A stretch of DNA of 64,000 bases. Origin: Muraenolepis orangiensis. Taxonomy: Eukaryota; Chordata; Actinopteri; Gadiformes; Muraenolepididae. Below are positions 46,892 through 57,269 of the stretch, one piece after another (within the stretch, counting starts at the first letter, position 1; every line of letters starts with the position of its first letter). The stretch lies in assembly GCA_027704905.1 (NCBI GenBank), contig CM051015.1, positions 16,120,521-16,184,520 of the forward strand, read 5' to 3'. The position numbers were made by a program, and so were the translations under genes. The notes under the pieces are model-generated. The model saw only the letters and a program-made list of their open reading frames with translations, searched no databases and was not told where the DNA came from.

Positions 46892-47754
46892 TCAACACAT
46901 GTCAGTGACACGCCTCATGCTCATGAACCTCATGCCACTCATGCCCATATCCCTGAAGCTCCTGTACTCTCCAGGCCTCATGTACATCATCCTGCCCTTG
47001 TAGTGGGCCTGCTCGTACATCAGCCAGTGGCCGTCCATTACGTTGCAGGACTGGCAGTCGGACATGCGGTAACGATCCTGGATGTTGTCACAGTCGTCCA
47101 TCATCTCATTGGACTGACCACCGTAGTTCTCCCTCTCGTAGATCTTCATCCTGAACTGGCCTCTGTGCTGTAATGTAGAGTTTCAGAGAAACAATGTCAG
47201 CAGACTACTATAACCACAACACAGTCAGTGTCATAGTTGAACTCGGTGAGAGTAACAGTTGATCTTGGTGAGAGTAACAGTTGAACTATGGGTGAGTTCT
47301 CTTACATAGGGGATCATTCTGCAGGACCTGATGTTGTCAAACATCATTCCCATGCTCATCATGTGCTGCATGTCGTTGTACTCTCCCCTCCTCATGAAGA
47401 ACTGCTGGCCCATGTAGTTGTTCCTCTCATAGACCATGAAGCAGCCACTCTCCACCCTGCAGGACTGGCACCTGCTCAGGTAGGAGGACATGTCGGAGCA
47501 GTCGCTCATGCACTCATAGGAGCGGCCCTGGAAGTTCTTCTCCTCGTAGAAGGTGATCTGAAAGAGTACAAAAATAACACATATTACCTATGATAGAAAG
47601 TATAAAAAGGGAAATGTGTTTGCCATTTCCTGCATTATAGAAAAGTTGTTCCCAGGTGTGGGAAGTTCAGTGTAGCAAAACAAAGGGAAAACATTGCAAT
47701 AACTTATCCCGTGTATATAAATAAGTTTCAAATTAAACATACTTTGCCCATCAT
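46892..47754 (-). CDS. crygm2: Gamma-M crystallin, array copy 4 (TDMC class)
   Basis: Exons: 47754-47743 (MMGK or MGK), 47557-47306 (84 codons), 47167-46892 (91 codons plus TGA); 178 or 179 aa. Nearly identical to copy 3, sharing the QSNEMMDDC change; it differs at RSFRDM (RSFKDM in copy 3) and MQHMM (MQGMM). Introns are 185 and 138 nt. ATTAAA at 46880-46875 (minus). The pair 3 and 4 looks like the most recent duplication, or one kept alike by gene conversion, within the TDMC class. Confidence 0.96.
47235..47295 (-). repeat. Intron 2 minisatellite, about 3 units (array copy 4)
   Basis: Units start gttgaactc, gttgatctt and gttgaacta at 22-bp spacing. Confidence 0.87.
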
Positions 47755-47822
47755 GTTCCTGTCAGTGTTGGTCATATTGCTGTTACTAGTGAACTGCCTT
47801 TCCACCTGTTTAACCGAGGTCC

Positions 47823-47884
47823 TTTTATATGATGTCAAACCTAAACAATCAGAGGCCCTGCCTGTGAGAACTCCTGACTCAGCT
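47823..47884 (-). promoter_or_regulatory. TATA, SOX-like and intact MARE-like site of array copy 4
   Basis: GCTGAGTCAG (47883-47874), SOX core within 'aaacaatc' (about 47842-47850) and TATAAAA (47829-47823), 69 bp before the first ATG. Sequence and spacing are the same as in copy 3. Confidence 0.78.
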
Positions 47885-47985
47885 TCACAATCCTTTTGAT
47901 GCTGAGGGGATACCCCTGCACATTTCTGGTATCTCTCGTCACATTCTCTTCAGAATCCATTTCACTGACCACCAAATATTATTCG

Positions 47986-47987
<2 letters not shown>

Positions 47988-48032
<45 letters not shown>
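47988..48032. repeat. (TA)n microsatellite
   Basis: Alternating TA run in the spacer upstream of array copy 4. Similar TA runs lie at the same spacer position upstream of copy 3 (41222-41239) and copy 6 (62065-62105). Confidence 0.9.
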
Positions 48033-48033
<1 letters not shown>

Positions 48034-48495
48034 TGTATCACAACTACCTACCTCTCTATTCTTTCCATATTTATTACTAAGATACCTGTTTACTGTACCT
48101 GCCGTATATATTTAAATCAGTTGATAGAACTGCTCCTACTCCTGTATATACATATACATTTATATATGCCATACATTGATATATGCTCACTTGTATATAC
48201 ATTTACATTTATATATATTTATTCTGCTTTCAATAATTGCATACCCCTGATCACTACCTGTTAAATACTCACTTACCTGTATATACATATACCTATTATT
48301 ATGCTGCTAATATCCCATTTAATACCTAGACTCTTTTAACCTGTAAATTTAAACTGTAAATTATATTATATTACCATGCATTACTGCAACATTTGCACTC
48401 TGGTTAGATGCTAAATTATTTTCACTGTAATGTACTTGTGCTGTACAATGACAATAAATGTGAATCTAATCTAATATGATCTAATCTAATCTAAT
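48033..48495 (+). mobile_element. LINE 3' end, plus orientation
   Basis: 3' untranslated part of an L2-like element: 'ttaccatgcattactgcaac', 'gtacttgtgctgtacaatga', 'caataaatgtgaa', and a tail of TCTAA repeats (48465-48493). The same family is inserted in reverse in the next spacer (51766-52495). Confidence 0.7.
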
Positions 48496-48539
48496 ATAAA
48501 TATATATTTATATATTTAACAAATGTATAATTTTGTTTA

Positions 48540-50249
48540 TTTTCATTTGCTGTTGTGTATGTATATATATATAAAACAAATGTATGATTATGTTTATTTT
48601 AATTAGCTGTTGTGTAATTTATCTTTGTACATAGAGGTAGCTCCCTTCCTCTCTCCAATGGAAAGGTGTTTTGCTAGTTAGCGTTTGTATCACCACTGTA
48701 GGCTAGAAGTCTGATACAGTGGCCCCGTCCGTCCCTGGCCTGACTCCGTAATTGTGTTAATTCCTTTAGCTGTCTTTCATTCCCATTTCCCTCCATATAA
48801 TTGGCCTCCCGGACAATCCATACCATTCTTCACGGTCACTATTTTTACCTTTGTTTTGTTCATATCAGACCTTATCATGTGGAAGTTTTGCTATAAGAAT
48901 AATGTACAGCCATTGTTTCTCTGAAGATGCTTGGTAAATGCTGCCAGTGTGTCTCCCCAGGATTATGCTCCATTAATCAAAATACATTGCTGCCAGGAAG
49001 TGTTTTTCAAGGAATTATTTTGCAACATGGTTTAATTGATTTTGGGGTACTCACTTAAAAAATAAATCTCCAATATGCACTATACATTTGAGAATCCCTG
49101 TTATGAATATGTTTAATAGGCTATTCATATTAAAAATCAACGGACTAGATTTAAATAAGTTGGTGTTTTTGACACTGCACCCTTGAAGAATTGATAGGAG
49201 CTTGGTATTTTCCCCATGCATTTCAACTTGAATAAAACCTATAATTTGTCATTCGTAATTTGAATAACAAGGTGATATCTTCTCACTTTTTTAAAATAAA
49301 CATTATTCTAACATCATCTAGCACTACCTCCACTGTGAAGACCAGGCTCATCCAAGAAGTTCTCCTTAATTTACATACATGCAGTGTTATTTTTTTATTT
49401 TATTTCATTTGTTGCTTTTATGCACTTTACTACAGTTGAAAATAAACACTACTCTGTCCAGTTTTTTTTGGAAACTTGATTGTGTAGCACTTTCTTCGTA
49501 ACTCAAATTTTGACGTAAGCTTGCTCCCAGTCCTAATAAATTAGAACTTTTTGGATATAAATGCTAATACAAATTAGATTATTAAAAATAAAATGAATTA
49601 TTAGTATGGTGTAATTCTTCGGAAAAGTTTGCCTTCAGAACTTGTTGCCAGAAAGGCTTAAGGTAGTCAGATGACAAGCGACAAAGTACATGTAGGGAGG
49701 AAGTTGTGGTTGACGTGATGTGGTGGTCAAACACAGGACTTTCCCCTGGGAGACGGTGTTTGGGTTTTACTTTTATCTCTGGTTGAATAATTTTTTTATG
49801 TTTTTTTTAATTATTTTCAGCATTTCTTTTTCGCAGTTTGGTTAGGTTTAGGTAACACACTACTGAGTTGGGTTTAGGATTTCTGGCAAAAAGGGCTTTG
49901 TAGCAGAAAGGGCATTATGGCAGAAAGCTCTTAAGGCAAACTTCTCCCATGTGCTGAAGTAATGGACTACATGTAACTTAGCAAAAGCAATCATTTGGTT
50001 TGTACTAGATGTCAATAGCAACAATAGCATAGTAAAGCTCAAGTGTAAGGCTATTCTATTTGAAAATATGTGTTATTTAATTCTGAATAATAGTAGTTTG
50101 AGAATGTGTAGAAATGTTATATGCCTCATGCCTTTTGAATAACTGCTGTTGTCTGAATGAATAAAAGCAGTGGCTGAAATATGTAGCTGTGTTAAGACAT
50201 GCAAATCAATCAATATGTTTTAATTTGATTAGTTAACCATTGTTGTGTC
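48540..50249. repeat. Array spacer between copies 4 and 5 (fullest version)
   Basis: Contains in order the block with 'caccactgtaggctagaag' (about 48690), 'ccaatatgcactatacattt' (about 49070), 'ctagcactacctccactgtg' (about 49318) and 'ggaaaagtttgccttcagaa' (about 49621). All recur in the later spacers, so this is the best reference for the unit's uninterrupted structure. No coding gene. Confidence 0.88.
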
Positions 50250-50275
50250 TTTATTTACATTTCATATAGCAACAT

Positions 50276-51113
50276 TTACATGGACTCCATGACACGCCTC
50301 ATGCTCATGAACCTCATGCCACTCATGCCCATATCCTTGAAGCCCCTGTACTCTCCAGGCCTCATGTACATCATCCTGCCCTTGTAGTGAGCCTGCTCGT
50401 ACATCAGCCAGTGGCCGTCCATCACGTTGCAGGACTGGCAGTCGGACATGCGATGACGATCCTGGATGTTGTCACAGTCGTCCATCATCTCATAGGACTG
50501 ACCGCCGTAGTTCTCCCTCTCGTAGATCTTCATCCTGAACTGGCCTCTGTGCTGTAATGGAGAGATTCAGAGAAACAATGTCAGCAGACTCATAACCACA
50601 CATCGTCAGTGTAACAGTTGAACTGGGTGAGAGTAACAGTTGAACTGTTGGTGAGTTCTCTTACATAGGGGATCATTCTGCAGGACCTGATGTTGTCAAA
50701 CATTCCCGTGCTCATCATGCGCTGCATGTCGTTGTACTCTCCCCTCCTCATGAAGAACTGCTGGCCCATGTAGTTGTTCCTCTCATAGACCATGAAGCAG
50801 CCACTCTCAACCCTGCAGGACTGGCACCTGCTCAGGTAGGAGGACATGTCAGAGCAGTCGCTCATGCACTCATAGGAGCGGCCCTGGAAGTTCTTCTCCT
50901 CGTAGAAGGTGATCTGAAAGAGTACAAAAATAACTTAACATAACATATTACTTATGATAGAAAGAGGAAAAAGGGAAATGTGTTTGCTATTTCCTACATT
51001 ATAGAAAAGTTGTTGTGTGGGCAGTTTAGTCTAGCAAAACAAAGGGAAAACATTGCAATATATTTTCCCAGGTATTTAAATAAGTTACACATGAAACATA
51101 CTTTGCCCATCAT
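50276..51113 (-). CDS. crygm2: Gamma-M crystallin, array copy 5 (MESM class)
   Basis: Exons: 51113-51102 (MMGK or MGK), 50913-50665 (83 codons), 50551-50276 (91 codons plus TAA); 177 or 178 aa. It differs from copies 1-4 by a C-terminus of RRVMESM, which removes the terminal cysteine, and by a different 3' UTR with AATAAA at 50255-50250 (minus). QSYEMM is intact. IQDRHRMSD replaces IQDRYRMSD. One methionine is missing at MSTGMFDN. Introns are 188 and 113 nt. Confidence 0.96.
50616..50655 (-). repeat. Intron 2 minisatellite, about 2 units (array copy 5)
   Basis: One full unit, gttgaactgggtgagagtaa, and one partial. Confidence 0.82.
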
Positions 51114-51180
51114 GTTCCTGTCAGTGTTGGTCATATTGCTGTTACTAGTGAACTGCCTTCCCCCTGTTCAACCAAGGTCC

Positions 51181-51243
51181 TTTTATATGATGACAATTCT
51201 AAACAATCAGAGGCCCTGCCTGTGAGAACTCCTTACTCAGCTT
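51181..51243 (-). promoter_or_regulatory. TATA, SOX-like and degraded MARE-like site of array copy 5
   Basis: TATAAAA (51187-51181) and the SOX core (about 51200-51207) are kept. The MARE-like core has changed from TGAGTCA to TGAGTAA (within 51232-51242). Confidence 0.7.
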
Positions 51244-51244
51244 T

Positions 51245-51765
51245 ACAATCCTTTTGATGCTGAAGGGATCCCCCTGCACGTTTCTGGTATCTCTGGTCCC
51301 ATTTTCTTTAGAATCCATTTCACTGACAACCAAATATTATTCATATATATTTATATATTTAACAAATGTATAATTAGGTTTAATTTCATTTGCTGTTGTG
51401 TGTATAAATAAATATGTATATATAACTAATGTTTATGATTAGGTTTATTTTAATTTGCTGTTGTGTAATTTATCTTTGTACCTAGAGGTAGCTCCCTGCC
51501 TCTCTCCAATTAAAAGGTGTTTTGTTAGTCATCGTTATCACCACTGCAGGCTAGAAGTCTGATACAGTGGCCCCGTCTATCCCCGGCCTGACTTCTTAAT
51601 TGTGTTATTTCCTTTAGCTGTCTTTCATTCCCATTTACCTCCATTGTATTGGCCTCCCGGACAATCCATACCCATCTTCATGGTCACTCTCTTTTCACAT
51701 GATTTTATTATCATGTGAAAGTTTTGCTATAAGATTCATGTACAGTCATTGTTTCTCTGAAGATT
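51245..51765. repeat. Array spacer block upstream of copy 5
   Basis: Homologous to 48540-48900 and 62160-62500. It ends within 'gtttctctgaagat', where a LINE has inserted. Confidence 0.85.
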
Positions 51766-52495
51766 AGATAAGATTAGACTCAAATTTGTTCTCATTGCAC
51801 AGTACAAGTACAGTACAGTGAAAATAATTTTGAATCTAACCAGATTGCAAATGTTGCAGTAAAGTGCATGGTAATATATCATTTACAGTTTAAAGTTGCT
51901 AAAAGACAGTCTACTAGGTATAAAAACAGTTGCACGAATACTTATAGAGTATGTGTGGAATATGAGCATAATTCTAGGTATATATATATATATATACACA
52001 CAGGTAAGTAAGTGAGATGACAGCTGAGGGAAAGAAGCTGTTCCTAATCCTGCTTGAATTGGAACAAAGGTTTCTCACAAAAGGTTTCTACTCAGGAAGA
52101 AGAGACGCTGGTGAGCCTTTTTTTTTTACCATTGAGGCAGTATTGAGGGACCAGGAGAGGTCCTTGGAGATGTGGAGCCCAGGAATTTGAAGCTGGAGAC
52201 ACGATCAACCTCCACGATGAGCTCCTTGGTCTTCTTGGTGTTGAGGGCCAGGTTGTTGTCAGCGCACCACGCCACCAGGTGCTGGACCTCGTCCCTGTAG
52301 GCTGCCTCATTGTTGTTTTTGAAGAGGCCCACCACTGTTGTGTCGTCGGCAAACTTGATGATGGTGTTTGTACCATGTACAGGAGTGCAGTCGTGACTGA
52401 AGAGGGAGAAGATTGCACAGAACACAGCCCTGGGGAATGCCAGTGTTCAGGGTGAGGGTGGAGGAGAGGTCAGGAGCCGTCCCTTAAGGGGGGGG
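51766..52495 (-). mobile_element. LINE fragment, minus orientation, with partial RT
   Basis: The 3' end is at 51766 with TCTAA-type tail (as 'agattagataagattaga'). The 3' UTR matches 48033-48495 in reverse. The frame 52425-52126 encodes the RT catalytic region IIKFADDTTVVGLF followed by LNTKKTKELIV, as in L2/Rex-type LINEs. The frame then breaks at TSPRTSPGPS. The 5' end meets Gypsy sequence near 52480. Confidence 0.82.
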
Positions 52496-52498
52496 GTA

Positions 52499-52919
52499 CT
52501 GTCACAGTTTGCATTCCTGTCTCCTCGCTTCCACAGCACTCGCTTGGATAGCCACGCCCCCCTTGTTAATTCTCACCCGCAGCTGCAGTGCATCACAGTT
52601 AACTTTCCTATTTAAGCCTACCCCCGCACACTCACAGGTCGCCAGATTGTTCCTGAGTATGCAAACATTCCAGCATTTACCAAGTCTGATTCCTGTTCCT
52701 GATCCTCTGCCTGTCCCTGACTACGCCTCTGCCTGTCCCTGCCTGGTTCATCTGCCCTGCCTGGTTCCCGATCTGCTGCCTGTCCCTGACTACGCCTCTG
52801 CCTGTCCCTGCCTGGTTTGTCTTCTCTGCCTGTCTCGACTACGTCGTATTGTAATAAATATCACAAACTGTCCTTGGTGTCCGTGTGCTGCATTTGGGTC
52901 CTAACGTAATTCGTGACAT
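52499..52919 (+). mobile_element. Gypsy-type 3' LTR with polypurine tract
   Basis: TGTCACAGTTTGCATTCC ... AATTCGTGACA, preceded by 'cttaagggggggggtac' (52484-52498), a polypurine tract in the position expected just before a 3' LTR. Internal CCTG-rich repeats (about 52695-52830) match the family at 30705-31067. 'gtaataaatatc' near 52850 can serve as the poly(A) signal. The spacer resumes at 'tccaatatgcac' directly after it. Confidence 0.82.
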
Positions 52920-53158
52920 CCAATATGCACTATACATTTGAGAATCCCTCTTTTGACTATTTTTTATAGACTATTCAATTAAAAACTGACTAGATTTAAA
53001 TAAGGTGGTGGTTTTGACACTGCACCCTCGAAGAATTGATAGGAGCTTGGTATTTTTCCCATGCATTTTTATTTGAAAAAAACCTAGAATTTGTTATTCG
53101 TAAATTGAACAAGGTGATATGCTTTCACTTTTTTTAAATAAACATTATTCTAACCAAC
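52920..53158. repeat. Array spacer segment between insertions
   Basis: 'tccaatatgcactatacatt' to 'aaataaacattattctaac' corresponds to 49068-49310. It stops where the 6.8-kb composite insertion begins. Confidence 0.85.
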
Positions 53159-53420
53159 CTTTTTTTCTGGTTTGATACTGTGTATAATCTTTCTGAATAA
53201 CATACATTTCCACAGTCTGCCTTTTAAATAATGAATATAATGCATTTGTAATGGATACATATGTTAACTTGTAACTGTTAATGATTCATCACCATCAATA
53301 TTAATAATTATTGATCAATCAGGAAAACACAGGTACATTTCAACATACTTTGTATAATATCATTTGAGTTTGCAGATTGCTTTTTGGACATTTCAAAAAT
53401 GTAAAATCCTGATTAGTCTT

Positions 53421-54004
53421 TTAGTGGGAGGCTTGGCATTGCATGCCATTCACAAGTGCACTGTAATCAGGGGTATAACTTGACACCGCAACTCTGATTG
53501 AGTCTTGCAGATGTGCATCAGTGAGGCATGTTCTTGGTTTGTTTTTAATAAAGTTCATATCAGAAAACACTGACTCACACAGAAAAGACAGGCAACGTTC
53601 ATAGCTGCTGTGCACACATCTTTGTATTTTTCTGGATCCACAAGGCACCAAAAGTCACCCTGGTGAGCTTTAAGGTTAATGTCACTTTGCAGCGTTTCCA
53701 TCTCTACCTCACCAGCATCCAAGTTGAAAGTTGCACTTAGTTGTGAAAAGGAATGAAAGTTGTGAAAAGGCATGAAAGGATTTGACATGAATGACACACA
53801 TGGCTCCAGCTGATCAAAGTCACAAAACCTGTCCTCAAATTCTTGCATAAGTCTGTTTATGAGTTGACAGTACTTTTCAACAGCCCTGTCCAAAGCATTG
53901 CCATTTAGCTGTGACTGCACAGAGGTGTGCAGCAATTTCCTTCTCTGTAAATGCACAGAGAAAAGGTTCATTTTGGCTTTAAAGGCATTTACAGCACTGA
54001 TCAT
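53421..54004 (-). pseudogene. hAT transposase C-terminal fragment
   Basis: The minus-strand frame 54004-53555 has VEKYCQLINRLMQEFEDRF and ETLQSDINLKAHQGDFWCLV. The adjoining frame 53651-53421 has LCESVFSDMNFIKNKPRTC and LQDSIRVAVSSYTPDYSAL, the dimerisation region of a vertebrate hAT family often annotated as ZBED or GTF2IRD2-like. A frameshift near 53600 separates them. The N-terminal BED finger appears at 56509-56324, and the middle of the protein is missing. Confidence 0.82.
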
Positions 54005-54006
54005 AT

Positions 54007-55760
54007 CAGAGACATCTTACCTTTGCCTAACTAAGCTGGAGGGGGTTTACACCCCTGGCAGGTTCAACCAAACCAGACTGCTCAAGGGGTAGGAGGCAGA
54101 CCAATTGCAGTCCCTGGTCCTCCAGGTTGGGGGTTGGGTGTGGGGTTAACTTCTTCATCCCGGAAAAAATACAGTAGTTATAGAAACACTGACGAATGAA
54201 AGCATCTTGGTTGAGGAGGATCGCAAGACTTGGTTGAGGAAGGTGCCCTAGAAATGGGGATCATGACGCTTCCCAGTCAAACCCGCAAGGAAGCTGGGAA
54301 CCTTCTGAAACCAAAGAAATCCACCCCTGTGGGGACTTGGAATGTCCGGACCATGTTCCAGGCTGGCAAGGCTGCTACCATTGCCAAATAAATGGTGTGC
54401 TACAATCTCTCTGTCCTGGGCCTGGGAGAAAGAAGATGGACACAGTTGGGGGAGGTAAAGCTGCCCAGTGGGCAGTCTGTTATCTACTCTGGTCATGAAG
54501 AAGATGGAGCAAATCACCCTGAGGGAGTAGTCATCATGATGACTAAGGAGACCAAAAAGGCCCTGATCACATGAGAACCCATCAGCTCTCGTCTCATTAC
54601 TGCATCCTTCAGAACCAACAACAGGAGTGAAAGCTCACAAAATACAGTGCTATGCACCTACCAACGATGCAGTTGATGATGTCAAGGCCAGGTTCTATGA
54701 CAGCTTTAACCACCTACTTGGTATGGTAGGAGCCAGAGACTTCATTATCCTGATGGGTGACTTCAATGCCAAGATTGGAGGACGGAATGAGGGCTACGAG
54801 AAAGTGATGGGGAAACATGGAGTGGGGAAAATTAATGAGAATGGAGAGATGTTTGTTGAGACCTGTGTCAACAACAACCTGGTCATTGGAGGAAGTGTAT
54901 TCCCTCACAAAACCATACATAAAACGTGGGTGTCACCAGACAGAAAACCAAATTGATCACATATGTATCTGTAGGAAGATCAGAAGGTCCATGGAAGATG
55001 TCAGAACTAGAAGAGGAGCAGATGCAGCATCATTTAAACTAAGGCTGAAGATAAATCACCTGTCCAAAAGTCAGAGTTAAATACAACATTGAATACCTTA
55101 CTATTGCACCAACTTTGAATAAGTTCAAGGACACCTTAGCAAGATAAAACACAGAGCTACAACTAAAGATGGTAGAAGGAAGCACAATTGAGGAGGAGTG
55201 GGAACATCTCAAAGCTGTTTGGAGTCCAACTTGTGAGGATGTCCTAGGTAGAAGGACCCGCAAGCACAAGGAGTGGATATCACCAGAAATCCTTAACAGA
55301 GGAGAGGGCTCAAGGAAAAAGTAAACAACTCAATAACAAGAGTAGTGAAGGCATCGGCACAAAATTACAGTTAACAGTTGCCATAAAGAGGTACAAAAGA
55401 GCATAAGGAAGGACAAGAGACAACAGATAGAGAGGCTAGCCCTGGAGGCAGAAAAGGCAGCTGCACAGAACAACATGAAGGAGTTGTATGCCATCACAAT
55501 GAAACTGATGGGAAAATACACAAATTAACAAACCAATTCTAGACAAGAATGCAAAACGCTCTCAACTGTGGAAGAACAGCTAGAAAGATGGGTAGAACAC
55601 TTTCAAGATGTTCTAAATAGGCCACCACCAGCAGAACAACCAAATATACCTAAAGCTGACCGGCGAGCCAAATGTGCTAGAGAACCCAGAAGAAGAGACA
55701 CGGACACTCAAAACAACAGATAATGTCTTTCCTGGAAATCCAATAAACACAAAAATACAT
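54007..55760 (+). mobile_element. APE-type LINE, 5' half with endonuclease
   Basis: 5' leader (54020-54160), then an apurinic-like endonuclease domain across 54240-55030: TWNVRTMF, VLGLGERRW, IYSGHEED, QCYAPTNDA, LMGDFNAKIGG and QIDHICI, the successive EN motifs (catalytic E as GE-R, DFNAK, final D-H). This is the type often misnamed craniofacial development protein 2. Stops and frameshifts occur near 54390, 54570, 54650 and 54955. A degenerate linker continues to about 55740, but the RT is absent until 56165. Confidence 0.8.
54240..55080 (+). pseudogene. LINE endonuclease domain, frameshifted
   Basis: Fragments: 54250-54570 (WNVRTM through the E motif), 54627-54956 (APTNDA, GDFNAKIGG, GKINENGE) and 54955-55080 in the next frame (QIDHICICRKIRRSMEDVRTRRGADAAS... 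start). Together they span a whole EN domain, but none is contiguous, so it is inactive. Confidence 0.8.
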
Positions 55761-55923
55761 TACGTGGTGTGGACGATGCGGGGAGAGGGTCCAGAGGGTG
55801 GTACGCAGAGACAAAGGGTCCTTGGGGCGGGGGGGGGGGGGGGGTTGGATGAGACGTAGCCGGAGACAAGTAGTCCAAGGTACTCGAGCAGGAGGGAGCC
55901 ATATGGTTCACAGTGAACTCGCC

Positions 55924-56033
55924 CCGACGTCGGTCTTCGGCAGATGGTTCCCAACGGTCTCGCTCCGACGTCGGTCTTCGTCTGGATGGTTCTCGGTAAG
56001 GTGTGCAATGGTCTAGCACCGACGTCGGTCTTC
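55924..56033. repeat. Three spaced copies of CCGACGTCGGTCTTC
   Basis: The 15-mer starts at 55924, 55965 and 56019 and contains the palindrome CCGACGTCGG. Between copies lie related 'agatggttc' / 'ggatggttctc' phrases, so it is a decayed tandem repeat of about 41-54 bp. A G-rich tract is at about 55829-55843. Confidence 0.75.
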
Positions 56034-56164
56034 AACAGCCTTAAGTAGGGAAGATCCCAGGTGTTCATTGGCCTCAGCCGGCCTGATTATGATGGGAAAC
56101 ACCTGGGATCAATTAGAGCGCCGGGGCACAACACAAAGGGGAGAGAAATGGGATCCAGTGGACA

Positions 56165-56320
56165 ATGTGGGAGCAATTAGACAACCTCGACTTTGCGGAT
56201 GACATTGCCCTTCTCTCTCACACACATATGCAAATTCAGGAGAAGACAGACAGACTCACACATGCAGCAGAAAAATTGGGACCTACACCAAACACAACAA
56301 AGACACAGGCGATGAAGGTC
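56165..56320 (+). pseudogene. LINE RT fragment around the catalytic FADD box
   Basis: LDFADDIALLSHTHMQIQEK is the RT catalytic-box region of an RTE/BovB-like LINE. It probably belongs to the same element as the endonuclease at 54240, with the intervening RT lost and other sequence (55760-56160) in its place. Confidence 0.7.
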
Positions 56321-56323
56321 CTT

Positions 56324-56509
56324 TCAAGTGTTAGCATACAATTTCTTGTGACAGGTACTGAAGTGTCTCTCAACATTGTGCCGCTTCACCAATGCCACAG
56401 AAGCTCTGCAAATCAGACACACACTGTTTTCTTTCACAGTTCTTCCCAAGTAGTACTTTTTCCGCTTTGCTGCCATTGCTCGTTCGAGTGGCTGCGCGCT
56501 CTCTAGCAT
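56324..56509 (-). pseudogene. hAT transposase BED zinc-finger fragment
   Basis: The minus-strand frame encodes a BED-type finger, VCLICRASVALVKRHNVERH followed by FSTCHK, typical of the start of hAT transposases. It matches in strand and family type the C-terminal fragment at 53421-54004. Confidence 0.72.
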
Positions 56510-56559
56510 CAGTTGTCATGTGAAACGGCATGAGGCAAACTTTGAACTTGACGTGAAAC

Positions 56560-57260
56560 AGGTCAGTTTATTAAAAAAAGGTATATATTTTAAACTGTAA
56601 CATGTGTAACCTTTATGAGTAAACTTGTTATTTTCCATGTAATAAGTGTAAGTGTGATTAATTGAAAAAAATAATATATATAAAAAAATACAATTAAAAA
56701 AATGCATTTAGCGCTGACTTACTGCTGCGGAACCCCGGGGGTAGTACAGACAGAGTCGGTGGCAAAAGGAGTTCAATAACCCGTAAGTGTCTTTATTAGG
56801 ATATTGCTCCAATGAAAATTATGCTATGACGTGTGAACAATCAATTATGTGTGTGTAAATTATGGAAGTAATAATACAATGTGTAATGCGACTTTCGTGA
56901 GTGCGAAATGGAAAACCAAACAGGGGGTGTTGTATAATGTGCTACGGGGTGAAGGCTTAAGTCCAAAAACGAACACAAAAATATCCAGGGGTAAAAATCA
57001 ATGTAGAAAAATCCAACAAAGGAACAAACAAGAAAAATAGTCCAATGAGGAGATACCAGGAATCCACAGGACATCGCGACAGGGTCTTCACGGGGGAAAC
57101 ACGGAGGAGTATAGCAACAGAGTATTCACGGTGGATCATGGAGGAGTATTGCCAGAGAGTCTCAGGTTGAACAACAGGAAATTTCTGGCAACGGGTGACA
57201 GGGGAACAGAGTCTAAATAGGGAGCCTGATTGGGAATAGGGAACAGGTGTGCTGTCCCTA
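56560..57260. other. LTR-like and unassigned sequence
   Basis: AT-rich tail (56570-56700), then GC-mixed sequence with repeated 'ggaggagta' and 'acaggggaacag' phrases (57090-57240) suggestive of a decayed Gypsy LTR on the minus strand. No coding domain. Confidence 0.35.
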
Positions 57261-57269
57261 CCAGATGAG

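Noticed and set aside
54240..55080. Host gene for craniofacial development protein 2
   Set aside because: Proteins with this name commonly derive from LINE endonucleases. Here the EN motifs, frame breaks and LINE context show a mobile element.
56324..56509. Host ZBED gene
   Set aside because: A single BED finger without the rest of the protein, in the same strand and family type as the hAT C-terminus 2.3 kb away. A transposon remnant explains it better.
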